A stretch of DNA of 47,702 nucleotides from an uncultured Candidatus Melainabacteria bacterium. GTDB lineage: Bacteria > Cyanobacteriota > Vampirovibrionia > Gastranaerophilales > Gastranaerophilaceae. Below, one piece after another: positions 1 through 7,617 of this stretch. The notes under the pieces were generated by a model that searched no databases, was not told the origin of the DNA, and saw nothing but the letters and a program-made list of their open reading frames with translations. Position 1 is the stretch's first letter, and the number at the start of each line of letters is the position of its first letter. Position numbers and translations under genes: made by a program. The stretch lies in NCBI GenBank assembly GCA_934699705.1, contig CAKUXD010000012.1, forward strand, positions 1 to 47,702, written 5' to 3'.

Positions 1-215
1 TACTGCAAACTATAATGTGGTTTTTGTACGATTTATAATCTTAAATATCTCTCGTACTTATATAAAGAAATTTTTTCCTCAAAAATTGCCTTTTTAGAAA
101 AGCACTAGTTTACATTTCTTAATATTCTGCTTAAATCCTTTATCCGTCAGCAATACTTTATTAATAATTAATTATAATTATTATGATAAATAGTTTAAGT
201 TCTTTTAATAACTAC

Positions 216-244
216 TTGATTTATTACTTTTACCGTTATATTAT
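216..244 (+). promoter_or_regulatory. Probable sigma70 promoter of rpmE
   Basis: TTGATT (216-221) and TATTAT (239-244) lie 17 bases apart, 33 bases before the rpmE start. A perfect TATAAT also sits at 242-247 but at a poorer spacing. The region is very AT-rich, so chance matches are possible. Confidence 0.35.
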
Positions 245-276
245 AATGTTAGTCAATACAAAAAGTGAGGTAAATT

Positions 277-480
277 ATGAAACAAGGTATTCATCCTGAT
301 TATAAAAAATGTACAATCAAATGTGTTTGCGGTAATGAAATTGAAACAGGTTCAATTGATGATAACATCACAGTTGAAATTTGTTCAGCTTGCCACCCAT
401 TCTACACTGGTCAACAAAAAATTCTTGACTCAGAAGGTAGAGTTGAAAGATTTAACAAACGTTACGGTAATAAAAAATAG
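277..480 (+). CDS. rpmE: 50S ribosomal protein L31 (zinc-binding type)
   Basis: Ribosomal protein L31 of the large subunit, 67 residues, the normal length for the family. It keeps the four-cysteine zinc site of the Zn-binding (C+) type: C16 and C18 in KCVCGN, then C36 and C39 in CSACHP. It ends in the usual basic tail with a conserved FxxRYG stretch. The ATG is preceded by a GTGAGG ribosome-binding site. It stands as a single gene upstream of thyX, which has its own RBS and a possible -10. The overlapping frame at 323-562 is a shadow. Confidence 0.95.
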   Translation: MKQGIHPDYKKCTIKCVCGNEIETGSIDDNITVEICSACHPFYTGQQKILDSEGRVERFNKRYGNKK

Positions 481-538
481 TTTTTTGATTGTAACTTTAA
501 GAAATTTTAAAAATTATATCTCGTGCTATGGCATGGGG

Positions 539-544
539 TATAAT
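539..544 (+). promoter_or_regulatory. Possible -10 box for thyX
   Basis: A perfect TATAAT lies 27 bases before the thyX start codon, in the 90-base gap after rpmE. No good -35 box is visible at the right spacing. Read-through from rpmE is the alternative. Confidence 0.3.
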
Positions 545-570
545 TTTTTTGTACACATCTAGGAGGAATT

Positions 571-1272
571 ATGAACAAGAATAAGCCTCAGGTTAAATTG
601 ATTTCTTATCCTGAGAACATGTTAAAAACAATTTATACAGCTTGCAGAACTTGTTATAGCGCGGATACACCTTTAAATATTTATGACAAAGACGTAACTG
701 ATGAAAAAATGTTATCTTTGATTAAACGCGTTATCGGCTCTGGTCATTACTCAACTATTGAGCATATTCAAGTTAGTTTTGCTATTTCAAATATTTCAAG
801 AGCATGTACGCATCAACTTGTACGCCATAGACACATGTCTTTTTCTCAAAAATCTCAAAGATATGTGCAAGAAAAAGGTCAGTTTGATTTCTTAATTCCT
901 CAAACAATTGAAAAAGATGAAGAATTAAAACAAAAATTTGTTGATTTTATGGGAGAAATATCAAAGAAATACTTAGAATTTACAGAAGCTGGTATTCCAG
1001 CCGAAGATGCAAGAGCAGTTTTGCCAAACGCTTGTTCTACTTCAATGGTTGTTAGTACAAATTTGCGGGAATTAATTCACGTCGCAAATTTAAGACTTTG
1101 TACGCGCGCACAATATGAAATCAGAATGCTTATAAAAGGTATGTGCGACGCTTTGACTGAAAAAGAACCTTGGTTAAAAGAATATTTAGTGCCAAAATGT
1201 GAAAGATTAGGTTTCTGTGATGAAGATAAGTGTTGTGGCAGAAAACCAAAATTACCAAATATGGAAGACTAA
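571..1272 (+). CDS. thyX: Flavin-dependent thymidylate synthase ThyX
   Basis: Converts dUMP to dTMP using methylene-tetrahydrofolate, FAD and NADPH, in place of classical ThyA. The 233-residue length fits the family. The ThyX signature R-H-R-x2-S-x4-S-x-R is complete at residues 85-97 (RHRHMSFSQKSQR). The start is fixed by a strong AGGAGG Shine-Dalgarno seven bases upstream. The C-terminus is Cys-rich (C-x4-CC, residues 217-223), which I cannot explain. A strong terminator follows. The window also encodes MetF and 5-formyl-THF cyclo-ligase, which act in the same folate pool. ThyX use is common in Cyanobacteria and many anaerobes. Confidence 0.95.
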   Translation: MNKNKPQVKLISYPENMLKTIYTACRTCYSADTPLNIYDKDVTDEKMLSLIKRVIGSGHYSTIEHIQVSFAISNISRACTHQLVRHRHMSFSQKSQRYVQEKGQFDFLIPQTIEKDEELKQKFVDFMGEISKKYLEFTEAGIPAEDARAVLPNACSTSMVVSTNLRELIHVANLRLCTRAQYEIRMLIKGMCDALTEKEPWLKEYLVPKCERLGFCDEDKCCGRKPKLPNMED

Positions 1273-1285
1273 TATATTTTTATAC

Positions 1286-1320
1286 AAAAAGAAGCGCCAG
1301 CGAAGCTGGCGCTTCTTTTT
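1286..1320. terminator. Bidirectional intrinsic terminator between thyX and the kinase gene
   Basis: A perfect 11-bp stem, GAAGCGCCAGC / GCTGGCGCTTC, encloses a GAA loop and is flanked by A5 on the left and T5 on the right. It can therefore terminate both converging genes. This is the most GC-rich patch in the neighbourhood. Confidence 0.92.
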
Positions 1321-1333
1321 GTATTGTTATTTT

Positions 1334-2194
1334 TTATTCAAAAGAATTTGTTATGTAATGTAAGTATTCAAGAATTTGAGCCAAATATTCTAAATCAGCA
1401 TCACCGTTAAGAATAATATCAGCGTCTTTTCTTGTTGGGATAATATATTTTTGACCTGCGCCAATTAGATATTGCCAATGTTTAAGAGCGTTTTCTTTGT
1501 CTTGATTTCTTTCGGTTGCAGCTCTTTGTATAAATCTTTTTTTACGAATATCATCATCGGCTTCAATATATATTTTTACGTCAAAAATGTCTTTAATACC
1601 GTCAAATAAGGTTGCTGTTCCTTCAATAATCATAATTTTTTCAGCTTTAACGTCTATTGCATTAGGAACAGATACACCAGTACCATTTGGTAAATATTTA
1701 GGTGATTTGATATCGTTTCCGATAGAAAGATTTTCTAAGTCATCGTGTAATACATCAAGTTGAAACCCTTCTGGTGAGTCAATATCGTATCCGCTATCAC
1801 GTAGTTTATCAAAAGAACCGTATTTTAAAATTTTAGCTGAAATATCTTTAAAATAATTGTCTGTGCTTAAAATAGAAACAGGTAAGTTCAAATCTTGAGT
1901 AATTCGCTGAATTTGCGCGCAAATAGTTGATTTTCCTGAAGCTGAAGCACCGCTAATCCCAATTAAAAGGCGCTTGTCAGGGTTATTGATCAAGCGCTTA
2001 GAAAAATTCGATATGAAGTCATGACGTACTTCCACAATCATAGGTCTTTCATATTTTTTATCAAATGCAATAAGTTGCTTAATTTTTGTTTGTAAATAAA
2101 ACGCAAGAAGTTCACGCCCACTCTTTTGCGACAAATCAGGTTTTAATAATTTGTCTTTTGAGGCTATTTCTTTTGTAAGCAACGGGTATATCAT
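1334..2194 (-). CDS. Uridine kinase-like P-loop kinase
   Basis: Belongs to the phosphoribulokinase/uridine kinase P-loop family, which phosphorylates small ribose-containing substrates. A Walker A motif GASASGKS occupies residues 82-89, with a beta strand (RLLIGIS) before it. A typical nucleoside-kinase segment follows (STDNYFKD), and IMIIEGTATL resembles the family's Walker B region. At 286 residues it is longer than classical Udk (about 210) because of an N-terminal extension of about 70 residues. Substrate specificity is not certain: uridine, phosphoribulose or another. It is transcribed toward thyX and shares its terminator. Confidence 0.75.
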   Translation of the reverse strand: MIYPLLTKEIASKDKLLKPDLSQKSGRELLAFYLQTKIKQLIAFDKKYERPMIVEVRHDFISNFSKRLINNPDKRLLIGISGASASGKSTICAQIQRITQDLNLPVSILSTDNYFKDISAKILKYGSFDKLRDSGYDIDSPEGFQLDVLHDDLENLSIGNDIKSPKYLPNGTGVSVPNAIDVKAEKIMIIEGTATLFDGIKDIFDVKIYIEADDDIRKKRFIQRAATERNQDKENALKHWQYLIGAGQKYIIPTRKDADIILNGDADLEYLAQILEYLHYITNSFE

Positions 2195-2339
2195 ACTTCT
2201 AAATTCTTTAAAAAATTACTTTTTATTATTTTAAAACAAAGAAAAATTTTTTCAACTATATATTTTCAAAATTTAATAAATTTGTAAAAAATATTTTTTT
2301 GATGTACCATTAAATAAATACGAAAACAAAGGAGTAACA

Positions 2340-3743
2340 ATGGAAGTTTTAGCAAAAAATGAAGGGCTAATTACACAAATTATCGGGCCAGTTATTGACG
2401 TAGAATTTCAAAGTGGCGAATTGCCAGATATTTATAACGCTTTAAAGATATATACAGAAAATGATAAATATATTGTGGCTGAAGTTCAACAAATGTTGGG
2501 TTCAAACAGAGTTAGAACAGTTGCAATGGCATCAACTGATGGCTTAAAAAGAGGAATGAAGGTTATTAACACTGGTGAACCTATTAAAATTCCAGTAGGT
2601 AAGCCAATTTTAGGACGTATTTTGAACGTTATAGGTGAGCCGGTAGATGAACAAGGTCCAATTGAAACAGAGGATTATTTGCCAATTCACAGAGAATCAC
2701 CAAAATTAGTTGACCAAAATACAAATGTTGAAGTTTTAGAAACAGGTATTAAAGCAATTGACTTACTTCAACCATATCAAAAAGGTGGTAAAATCGGTCT
2801 ATTTGGCGGTGCAGGAGTAGGTAAAACTGTATTAATCCAAGAGTTAATCCACAATATCGCAATGGCTCACAATGGTGTGTCTGTGTTTGGTGGTGTAGGA
2901 GAAAGAACTCGTGAAGGTAATGACCTTTGGAATGAATTTAAAGAATCAGGCGTACTTGATAAAGTAGGTTTGATTTACGGTCAAATGAACGAACCGCCAG
3001 GAGCAAGAATGAGAGTTGGTTTGTCAGCTCTTACTGCCGCTGAATATTTTAGAGATTTTTCAAAACAAGACGTGTTGTTATTTATTGATAATATCTTCCG
3101 TTTTACACAAGCAGGTTCTGAAGTATCAGCATTGTTAGGCCGTATGCCTTCAGCAGTAGGTTATCAACCAACATTAGCGAATGAAATGGGTGATTTACAA
3201 GAACGAATTACATCTACAAAAGACGGTTCTATTACCTCAGTTCAGGCGATTTACGTACCAGCTGATGACTTGACTGACCCAGCTCCAGCTACAACGTTCT
3301 CGCACTTAGATGCTTCAACTGTATTATCAAGGCAGATTGCATCACTTGGTATTTATCCAGCTGTTGATCCGTTGGCGTCAAACTCTCGTGTGCTTGACCC
3401 GAACGTAATCGGTGATGAACATTATGATACAACTCGTAAAGTATTAGAAATTCTACAAAAATATAAAGAATTGCAAGATATTATCGCAATTTTAGGTATG
3501 GACGAATTATCTGAAGAAGATAAAGAAACTGTAAACAGAGCAAGAAAAATTCAAAGATTTTTATCTCAACCGTTCTTTGTTGCTGAACAGTTTTCAGGTA
3601 TTCAAGGTAAATATGTAAAATTAGAAGATACGATAAAAGGCTTCAAGGAAATTATTGAAGGTAAACATGATGATTTACCAGAACAAGCATTTTATATGGT
3701 TGGTACAATTGAAGAAGCTATTGAAAAGGCAAAAACTTTATAG
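2340..3743 (+). CDS. atpD: F1F0 ATP synthase beta subunit
   Basis: Catalytic F1 subunit. Walker A GGAGVGKT is at residues 156-163 and GERTREGND, with the catalytic Glu188, is near 187. The ALLGRMPSAVGYQPTLA segment and the DPAPATTFSHLD segment are conserved. Length 467 is normal. The start has an AAAGGAG Shine-Dalgarno. It is followed 13 bases later by atpC and by no other ATP synthase gene. The alpha, gamma, delta and F0 genes are not in this window. An isolated beta-epsilon pair is the arrangement known from Cyanobacteria and chloroplasts (there named atpB-atpE). Confidence 0.98.
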   Translation: MEVLAKNEGLITQIIGPVIDVEFQSGELPDIYNALKIYTENDKYIVAEVQQMLGSNRVRTVAMASTDGLKRGMKVINTGEPIKIPVGKPILGRILNVIGEPVDEQGPIETEDYLPIHRESPKLVDQNTNVEVLETGIKAIDLLQPYQKGGKIGLFGGAGVGKTVLIQELIHNIAMAHNGVSVFGGVGERTREGNDLWNEFKESGVLDKVGLIYGQMNEPPGARMRVGLSALTAAEYFRDFSKQDVLLFIDNIFRFTQAGSEVSALLGRMPSAVGYQPTLANEMGDLQERITSTKDGSITSVQAIYVPADDLTDPAPATTFSHLDASTVLSRQIASLGIYPAVDPLASNSRVLDPNVIGDEHYDTTRKVLEILQKYKELQDIIAILGMDELSEEDKETVNRARKIQRFLSQPFFVAEQFSGIQGKYVKLEDTIKGFKEIIEGKHDDLPEQAFYMVGTIEEAIEKAKTL

Positions 3744-3756
3744 ATAAAGGATAGTC

Positions 3757-4149
3757 ATGCATCTTAAAATAATTACACATAAAGAAATATTATTTGACGA
3801 AGACATAAACGAAATTTATGCCAGAGGTATAGATGGTGAATTTGGTGTATTAAAAGACCATGAACCGATTATGTCAGCATTGGATATTGGTATAACAAAA
3901 ATTGTTCAGGATAAAGGGACAAAATTGTTTACTACAATGGGTGGAATTTTCCAATTTAAAGATAATGAAGCAATTATTTTGACAGATGTAGGCGAATTTG
4001 GCGGAGATATTGACGTAGCCAGAGCAAAAGAGGCAAAAGCGAGAGCGGAAGCAAGATTAGCAGAGGTTACGGCAGCAGTTGATGCAAAACGTGCAGAAGC
4101 CGCATTAGCAAGAGCAATGGCTAGACTGAAAGCTGCATTAGAAAAATAA
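3757..4149 (+). CDS. atpC: F1F0 ATP synthase epsilon subunit
   Basis: Central-stalk epsilon subunit, 130 residues. It has the N-terminal beta-sandwich (residues 1-82, with the family GEFGVLKDHEP motif near 26-36) and a C-terminal helical hairpin rich in Ala, Arg and Glu (residues 88-130) that can inhibit ATP hydrolysis. It lies 13 bases behind atpD with its own weak RBS (AAAGGAT), so the two are co-transcribed. An AT-rich hairpin follows. The frame on the opposite strand at 3906-4166 is a shadow of the Ala-rich helix. Confidence 0.96.
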   Translation: MHLKIITHKEILFDEDINEIYARGIDGEFGVLKDHEPIMSALDIGITKIVQDKGTKLFTTMGGIFQFKDNEAIILTDVGEFGGDIDVARAKEAKARAEARLAEVTAAVDAKRAEAALARAMARLKAALEK

Positions 4150-4150
4150 T

Positions 4151-4180
4151 AAAAAACTTCTTGCAAAAAAAAGTTTTTTA
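4151..4180 (+). terminator. AT-rich intrinsic terminator after atpC
   Basis: The nine-base arms AAAAAACTT (4151-4159) and AAGTTTTTT (4171-4179) pair perfectly around an 11-base loop, just after the atpC stop. The stem is weak in GC, so termination may be partial. Confidence 0.5.
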
Positions 4181-4216
4181 TTATAGAATGGACTTACCGA
4201 AGGAAGAAACTTTTCT

Positions 4217-4307
4217 GGAAGAGTGCCAGAGTGGTTGATCGGAGCGGTCTTGAAAACCGTCGTACGTGACGAGCGTACCGTGGGTTCGAATCCCACCTCT
4301 TCCTCCA
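4217..4307 (+). tRNA. tRNA-Ser (anticodon UGA)
   Basis: A complete class II tRNA. The acceptor stem is GGAAGAG / CUCUUCC. The anticodon stem GCGGU / ACCGU encloses loop CUUGAAA, with anticodon UGA at 4251-4253. A long variable arm (about 4261-4280) is typical of tRNA-Ser. The T stem is GUGGG / CCCAC. The 3' CCA is encoded (4305-4307) and the discriminator base is U, whereas G is usual for bacterial tRNA-Ser. It marks the left edge of the probable island at 4341-7640. Confidence 0.95.
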
Positions 4308-4310
4308 TTT

Positions 4311-4340
4311 AGAGCCAAGACGTAAGTCGTGGCTCTTTTT
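4311..4340 (+). terminator. Intrinsic terminator after tRNA-Ser
   Basis: AGAGCCA (4311-4317) pairs with TGGCTCT (4330-4336), and GAC/GTC continues the stem inside it. A run of T follows the stem, which starts three bases after the tRNA 3' end. Confidence 0.8.
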
Positions 4341-4698
4341 GTTTTTGTAATTTTGTAATTTATTGAGTGGTTTGATTATTGTAATTGGAGTTTAAAGTCC
4401 ATTTTGAAAGTCGTATTTAAAAAGTATGATTGGCATTCTTGCCCAACACTAAAAGGTTTTGTCGGTCGGAAGTAAATTGATTATCAACATTCAAACTGGA
4501 CGAAATTGGACTTTTGCTGGGCTTTCAAAATGAAAAATTTTCCTATTATTTTAACAAAATTCGCCTCATATCCCTATAAAGACTATAACTAAGCAAAAAA
4601 TATAGATGAGTACAAAAAGCCCATTTTGAAAATTAGGTCGGAAAATTTCTTATAAAATTGGCATAAAATAATTTCCAAAATTCCTTAATGTAATAAAA
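4341..4698. other. Gene-free stretch behind tRNA-Ser with repeated CATTTTGAAA elements
   Basis: No credible coding frame is seen. Three related short elements occur: CATTTTGAAAG at 4400-4410, its exact inverted copy CTTTCAAAATG at 4522-4532, and CATTTTGAAAATT at 4622-4634. A second inverted pair is AAAGTCC (4394-4400) and GGACTTT (4508-4514). The order of the arms means the two pairs cannot form one nested hairpin. This could be an island end, a degraded element or an unrecognised RNA. Confidence 0.4.
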
Positions 4699-5544
4699 TT
4701 ATCTATTTAAAAATAAATTTGCAAACATTGATAATATTGGATGTCCTGTGTCAAATACAAATATTCCTCCGTCATTTTCTTCTGCTAAATCTTCTTCATA
4801 TGAGTCAATAATTTCATTTTTATAATCTTCAAAATCTTGTTGCATTTTTGAAATAACTGCTTTGTTATTATTAAATATTTTTTCTCTGTATCTTTTTAAT
4901 TCTTTATCAATTTGTTTACGTTCAGTTTGTGTATATTTAATTTTTGAAGTTGAACTAAACTTTGATTTAAATGAGTTTTCATTTATAACCTCAATTAGCA
5001 TCTGAATACCAATAACTTTATCATGTACTGATTCTAATACTGCATTGTAATTACCTTTATTATATGCTTCAAGTTCTTCTTTACCATTTAGAAAATCATC
5101 AAACAATATATTATTAAACATTAAAGCTTGTTTCAAGGATAATTTTTTATTTGCTAATTTTTCTACTATTTTTGATAAATCGATTTTGTTTTCATTAGGT
5201 ATATCTTTTATTTCAATGTCTAATTCTCTGCAACGTGCATTAATTGCATTGAATCCAAAACTTTGACTATTCATATTCCAATGAACAAAATATTTATCTG
5301 TATTTTTATTAATAAAATCAGCAAACTTTTTCAACAAAAGTTTTTCTGATTCTTTAAGGCTATGTTCACCTAAATAGTCTTTTACATAAAATTTTCGTTT
5401 AAATTTACAACTCAAGTTACTTATTATTATGCAGGAAACATTAGGTGCTGGTGATAAGTTATCATATAATCCATTACATGCATAATGAATTATCCAAGTA
5501 TTTGTATTATTTAACTTTTTTAAATCTGAAATATTGTTTATCAT
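4699..5544 (-). CDS. Unrecognised 281-residue protein of the tRNA-Ser island
   Basis: I do not recognise this family. There is no signal peptide or membrane segment. The N-terminal half (residues 15-180) looks like a mixed alpha/beta domain. The stretch FVHWNMNSQSFGFNAINAR (residues 86-104) has the flavour of an RNase-H-fold exonuclease motif (histidine-asparagine before a helix), but the acidic catalytic set is not clear, so this is only a suggestion. Residues 200-255 are highly charged and probably coiled coil. The C-terminus (GHPILSMFANLFLN) is hydrophobic. It reads toward tRNA-Ser and is divergent from the HNH gene across 114 bases. Confidence 0.6.
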   Translation of the reverse strand: MINNISDLKKLNNTNTWIIHYACNGLYDNLSPAPNVSCIIISNLSCKFKRKFYVKDYLGEHSLKESEKLLLKKFADFINKNTDKYFVHWNMNSQSFGFNAINARCRELDIEIKDIPNENKIDLSKIVEKLANKKLSLKQALMFNNILFDDFLNGKEELEAYNKGNYNAVLESVHDKVIGIQMLIEVINENSFKSKFSSTSKIKYTQTERKQIDKELKRYREKIFNNNKAVISKMQQDFEDYKNEIIDSYEEDLAEENDGGIFVFDTGHPILSMFANLFLNR

Positions 5545-5658
5545 ATTTATATATTAAAATAAATATGCGTCAAAAACGGACATTCCTTATTTACTTAAAA
5601 TTTTTAAAAATAAATACTTATCTATGATAGAATTATTTTGAAAGGAATATAATTTTTT

Positions 5659-6603
5659 ATGAAATTATTATATAATTTTGATGTTTTAGGCTTTGTTTTT
5701 TATTCATTAATATTAATATCATCATATGAAATTTTCTTTAGAATTTTTGAAGATTTTTATTATAAAAGTAAAAAATTTTTAAACATAAAAGAATCTTTGA
5801 AAAACAATGCTCAAAAATGCAATGATTTAAATATTCATGTTCAAGAATTGGCTAATGTTTATATGAATATTCATCCTGACGAACAGGGTAATGCTAGTTA
5901 TATCGACACAAGTATTTATAATTTTGCAAGGCCAAAACATTTAGAACTAAAAAATAAAAAAAACATTTATGATTGTAGCTTGTCAGTATGTAGAAATGCA
6001 AGAATGCAACCAATTAAATACTTATGTAAGTATTTCAATATAAATTCTAATAAAGAAACACTTGATATTTATGAAAAGATTCTAAATGATTATGCCGCAG
6101 CAGAACAAGGAAAACAATTGTTGCTAAAGGAAAGAGATGATATAATTAACAGTTTGGATAAAAAAGTTCCTTACATGTTAAGGGTTTTGCGTAAAAAATC
6201 TCTTTTGAGGGCTTTAGGGTTTGATGATGTAAAATTTAAAGGATTATATTTTCCAAAATATAGTTTTAGATATATTTCTGCTGGCGGTAATAGTTCATTA
6301 TCTTGTGATATTGTTCTTGATATGACAAATTTAGAAAATTTAGTTGATTTCATATCTCAAAAAGTAAAATATAAAAAGAGTGTTGCAGGACAAAGGGCAT
6401 TAATGACACGTGCATTAAGAGAAAAGATAAAAGCAAGAGATAACTATACTTGCCAATGTTGTGGATTATCAACAAAACAAGAACCAAACCTTTTATTAGA
6501 AATTGACCATATTATTCCTGTATCAAAAGGTGGAATTACATCAGAAGAAAATCTACAAACATTATGTTGGAGATGTAATAGAGCAAAGAGTAATAAAATA
6601 TAA
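5659..6603 (+). CDS. Membrane-anchored HNH endonuclease
   Basis: 314 residues. One N-terminal hydrophobic segment (about 9-25) suggests a membrane anchor. A central region of about 220 residues is not recognised. A C-terminal HNH nuclease domain spans about 253-314. Two zinc knuckles, C265-x2-C268 and C303-x2-C306, surround the core IDHIIPVSKGG (D283, H284), with N298 and N307 in the expected places. HNH domains cut DNA and occur in restriction, CBASS and other defence effectors. A membrane-anchored HNH protein is unusual. The ATG has a GAAAGGA RBS 12 bases upstream. It converges on the cyclase-like gene across a 26-base gap. Confidence 0.8.
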   Translation: MKLLYNFDVLGFVFYSLILISSYEIFFRIFEDFYYKSKKFLNIKESLKNNAQKCNDLNIHVQELANVYMNIHPDEQGNASYIDTSIYNFARPKHLELKNKKNIYDCSLSVCRNARMQPIKYLCKYFNINSNKETLDIYEKILNDYAAAEQGKQLLLKERDDIINSLDKKVPYMLRVLRKKSLLRALGFDDVKFKGLYFPKYSFRYISAGGNSSLSCDIVLDMTNLENLVDFISQKVKYKKSVAGQRALMTRALREKIKARDNYTCQCCGLSTKQEPNLLLEIDHIIPVSKGGITSEENLQTLCWRCNRAKSNKI

Positions 6604-6629
6604 TTATTAGATATAATTTAATATTTTTG

Positions 6630-7391
6630 TTAATTTTTACAAATTAACACTACTTTGTTAATTTTATCTTCTTTATTTGTAAAAAAACTATTGTGATAAT
6701 TTATTAACCAAGAATATTTTTCACGAATATGAGAATCTTCAAAATTCGCAATATAATTATTTTTAATATTCTTTTTTATTTTGTCATAGGTTGATTTAAA
6801 TTTATTAATAAATTTATTATGATAAAAGTTGATGTAATATTTATTTTCTTCCTCATCAAAAATTATAGGTTGATTTTGTAAAGTTTCTTCGTAAAAATTA
6901 ATAGTATTTTCTTTAAAGTATAATTTACTATACTCTTCAATTATACTTTTTGAGCAAATTATTCTAGGGTATATCGCATTCTCTTCTAATTCGACAGCCT
7001 CAATATAACCTTTACCTAATAATACAGAAGGTTCGTTTTTAATAAGAGATTCCTTTATTAGTTCACCAATAGTAATGCCACCTCGCAGAAAATAATTACT
7101 TTCTATAAAATAAAGTTGTATTAACGATAATAAACTAATAAATAGGCTTAATAAAACATAATCGTCGTTGTTATACTTCAATGAAATTATAATACTATCC
7201 CCAAATACGTTAATTTCTATATTATTTTTTAAATCATCACTAAAATTACTATTATAATTTTTCAAAGCAATTTTTGCCATATTAAAAATATCTTTAAGAT
7301 TTTTTATATAATCATGATTTGTAGATTTTTTTATAATAGATTTAAACCCTAGAATATCTAAATATGCTATTATATGTTTATTATCGAGCAT
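6630..7391 (-). CDS. Class III nucleotidyl cyclase-like protein
   Basis: 253 residues without a membrane segment. It carries the landmarks of a class III (adenylate/guanylate) cyclase homology domain. AYLDILGFK (residues 9-17) has metal-ligand Asp12. INVFGDSIII (residues 60-69) has the second Asp65. RGGITIG (103-109) and GKGYIEAVELEENAIYPRI (126-144) match the GxxxG...GxxxNxAxRxE part of the fold. The C-terminal segment with KYSWLINYHN (225-234) is specific to this type. Homologous stand-alone domains act in Pycsar antiphage systems, but no typical Pycsar effector (2TM or TIR) lies adjacent. Product nucleotide is unknown. The RBS AGGGG and a strong promoter lie upstream. Confidence 0.65.
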   Translation of the reverse strand: MLDNKHIIAYLDILGFKSIIKKSTNHDYIKNLKDIFNMAKIALKNYNSNFSDDLKNNIEINVFGDSIIISLKYNNDDYVLLSLFISLLSLIQLYFIESNYFLRGGITIGELIKESLIKNEPSVLLGKGYIEAVELEENAIYPRIICSKSIIEEYSKLYFKENTINFYEETLQNQPIIFDEEENKYYINFYHNKFINKFKSTYDKIKKNIKNNYIANFEDSHIREKYSWLINYHNSFFTNKEDKINKVVLICKN

Positions 7392-7438
7392 GTAAACCCC
7401 TTATGTTTTGATTGTTTACATTTAAAATGTCTATATTT

Positions 7439-7468
7439 AATATAAGTCTAAATGTTTATATCTGTCAA
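7439..7468 (-). promoter_or_regulatory. Strong promoter of the cyclase-like gene, with repeat-like operators
   Basis: On the minus strand TTGACA (7468-7463) and TTATAT (7445-7440) are 17 bases apart, or TATATT at 18. The -35 is part of the palindrome TGTCTACATTTGACA. Similar ACATTT-centred elements follow (AAACATTTAGACTTA, then AGACATTTTAAATGTAAACA down to about 7412), so a repressor overlapping the promoter is plausible. No regulator gene is encoded in the island. Confidence 0.55.
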
Positions 7469-7595
7469 ATGTAGACAAATTAAAAAATATTAATAGATTT
7501 TAATTTATAAATTTTAAAAAATATGTTACTCTTACAATGTACATTATTTATTTTTTGAAATTAAAAATTTTTGTTTTTTATAATGTATTTTGATA

Positions 7596-7617
7596 GGTTC
7601 GGATTCCTCCCTCGCTA
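7596..7617 (+). other. tRNA-3'-end-like fragment at the right edge of the island
   Basis: GGTTCGGATTCC followed by TCCCTCGCTA resembles a tRNA T-loop and acceptor 3' strand, but no T stem or other arm can be folded around it. It partly matches the tRNA-Ser 3' end at 4284-4307. It could be a decayed attachment site or a tRNA remnant; chance similarity is not excluded. Confidence 0.25.

Noticed and set aside
323..562. Frame overlapping rpmE
   Set aside because: Out-of-frame shadow of the well-supported L31 gene.
4699..5544. Calling the 281-residue protein a DEDD exonuclease
   Set aside because: One motif is suggestive but the set of four acidic residues cannot be identified.
6630..7391. Calling the locus a typical Pycsar system
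   Set aside because: No adjacent PycTM or PycTIR-like effector, and neighbouring genes are not co-oriented.
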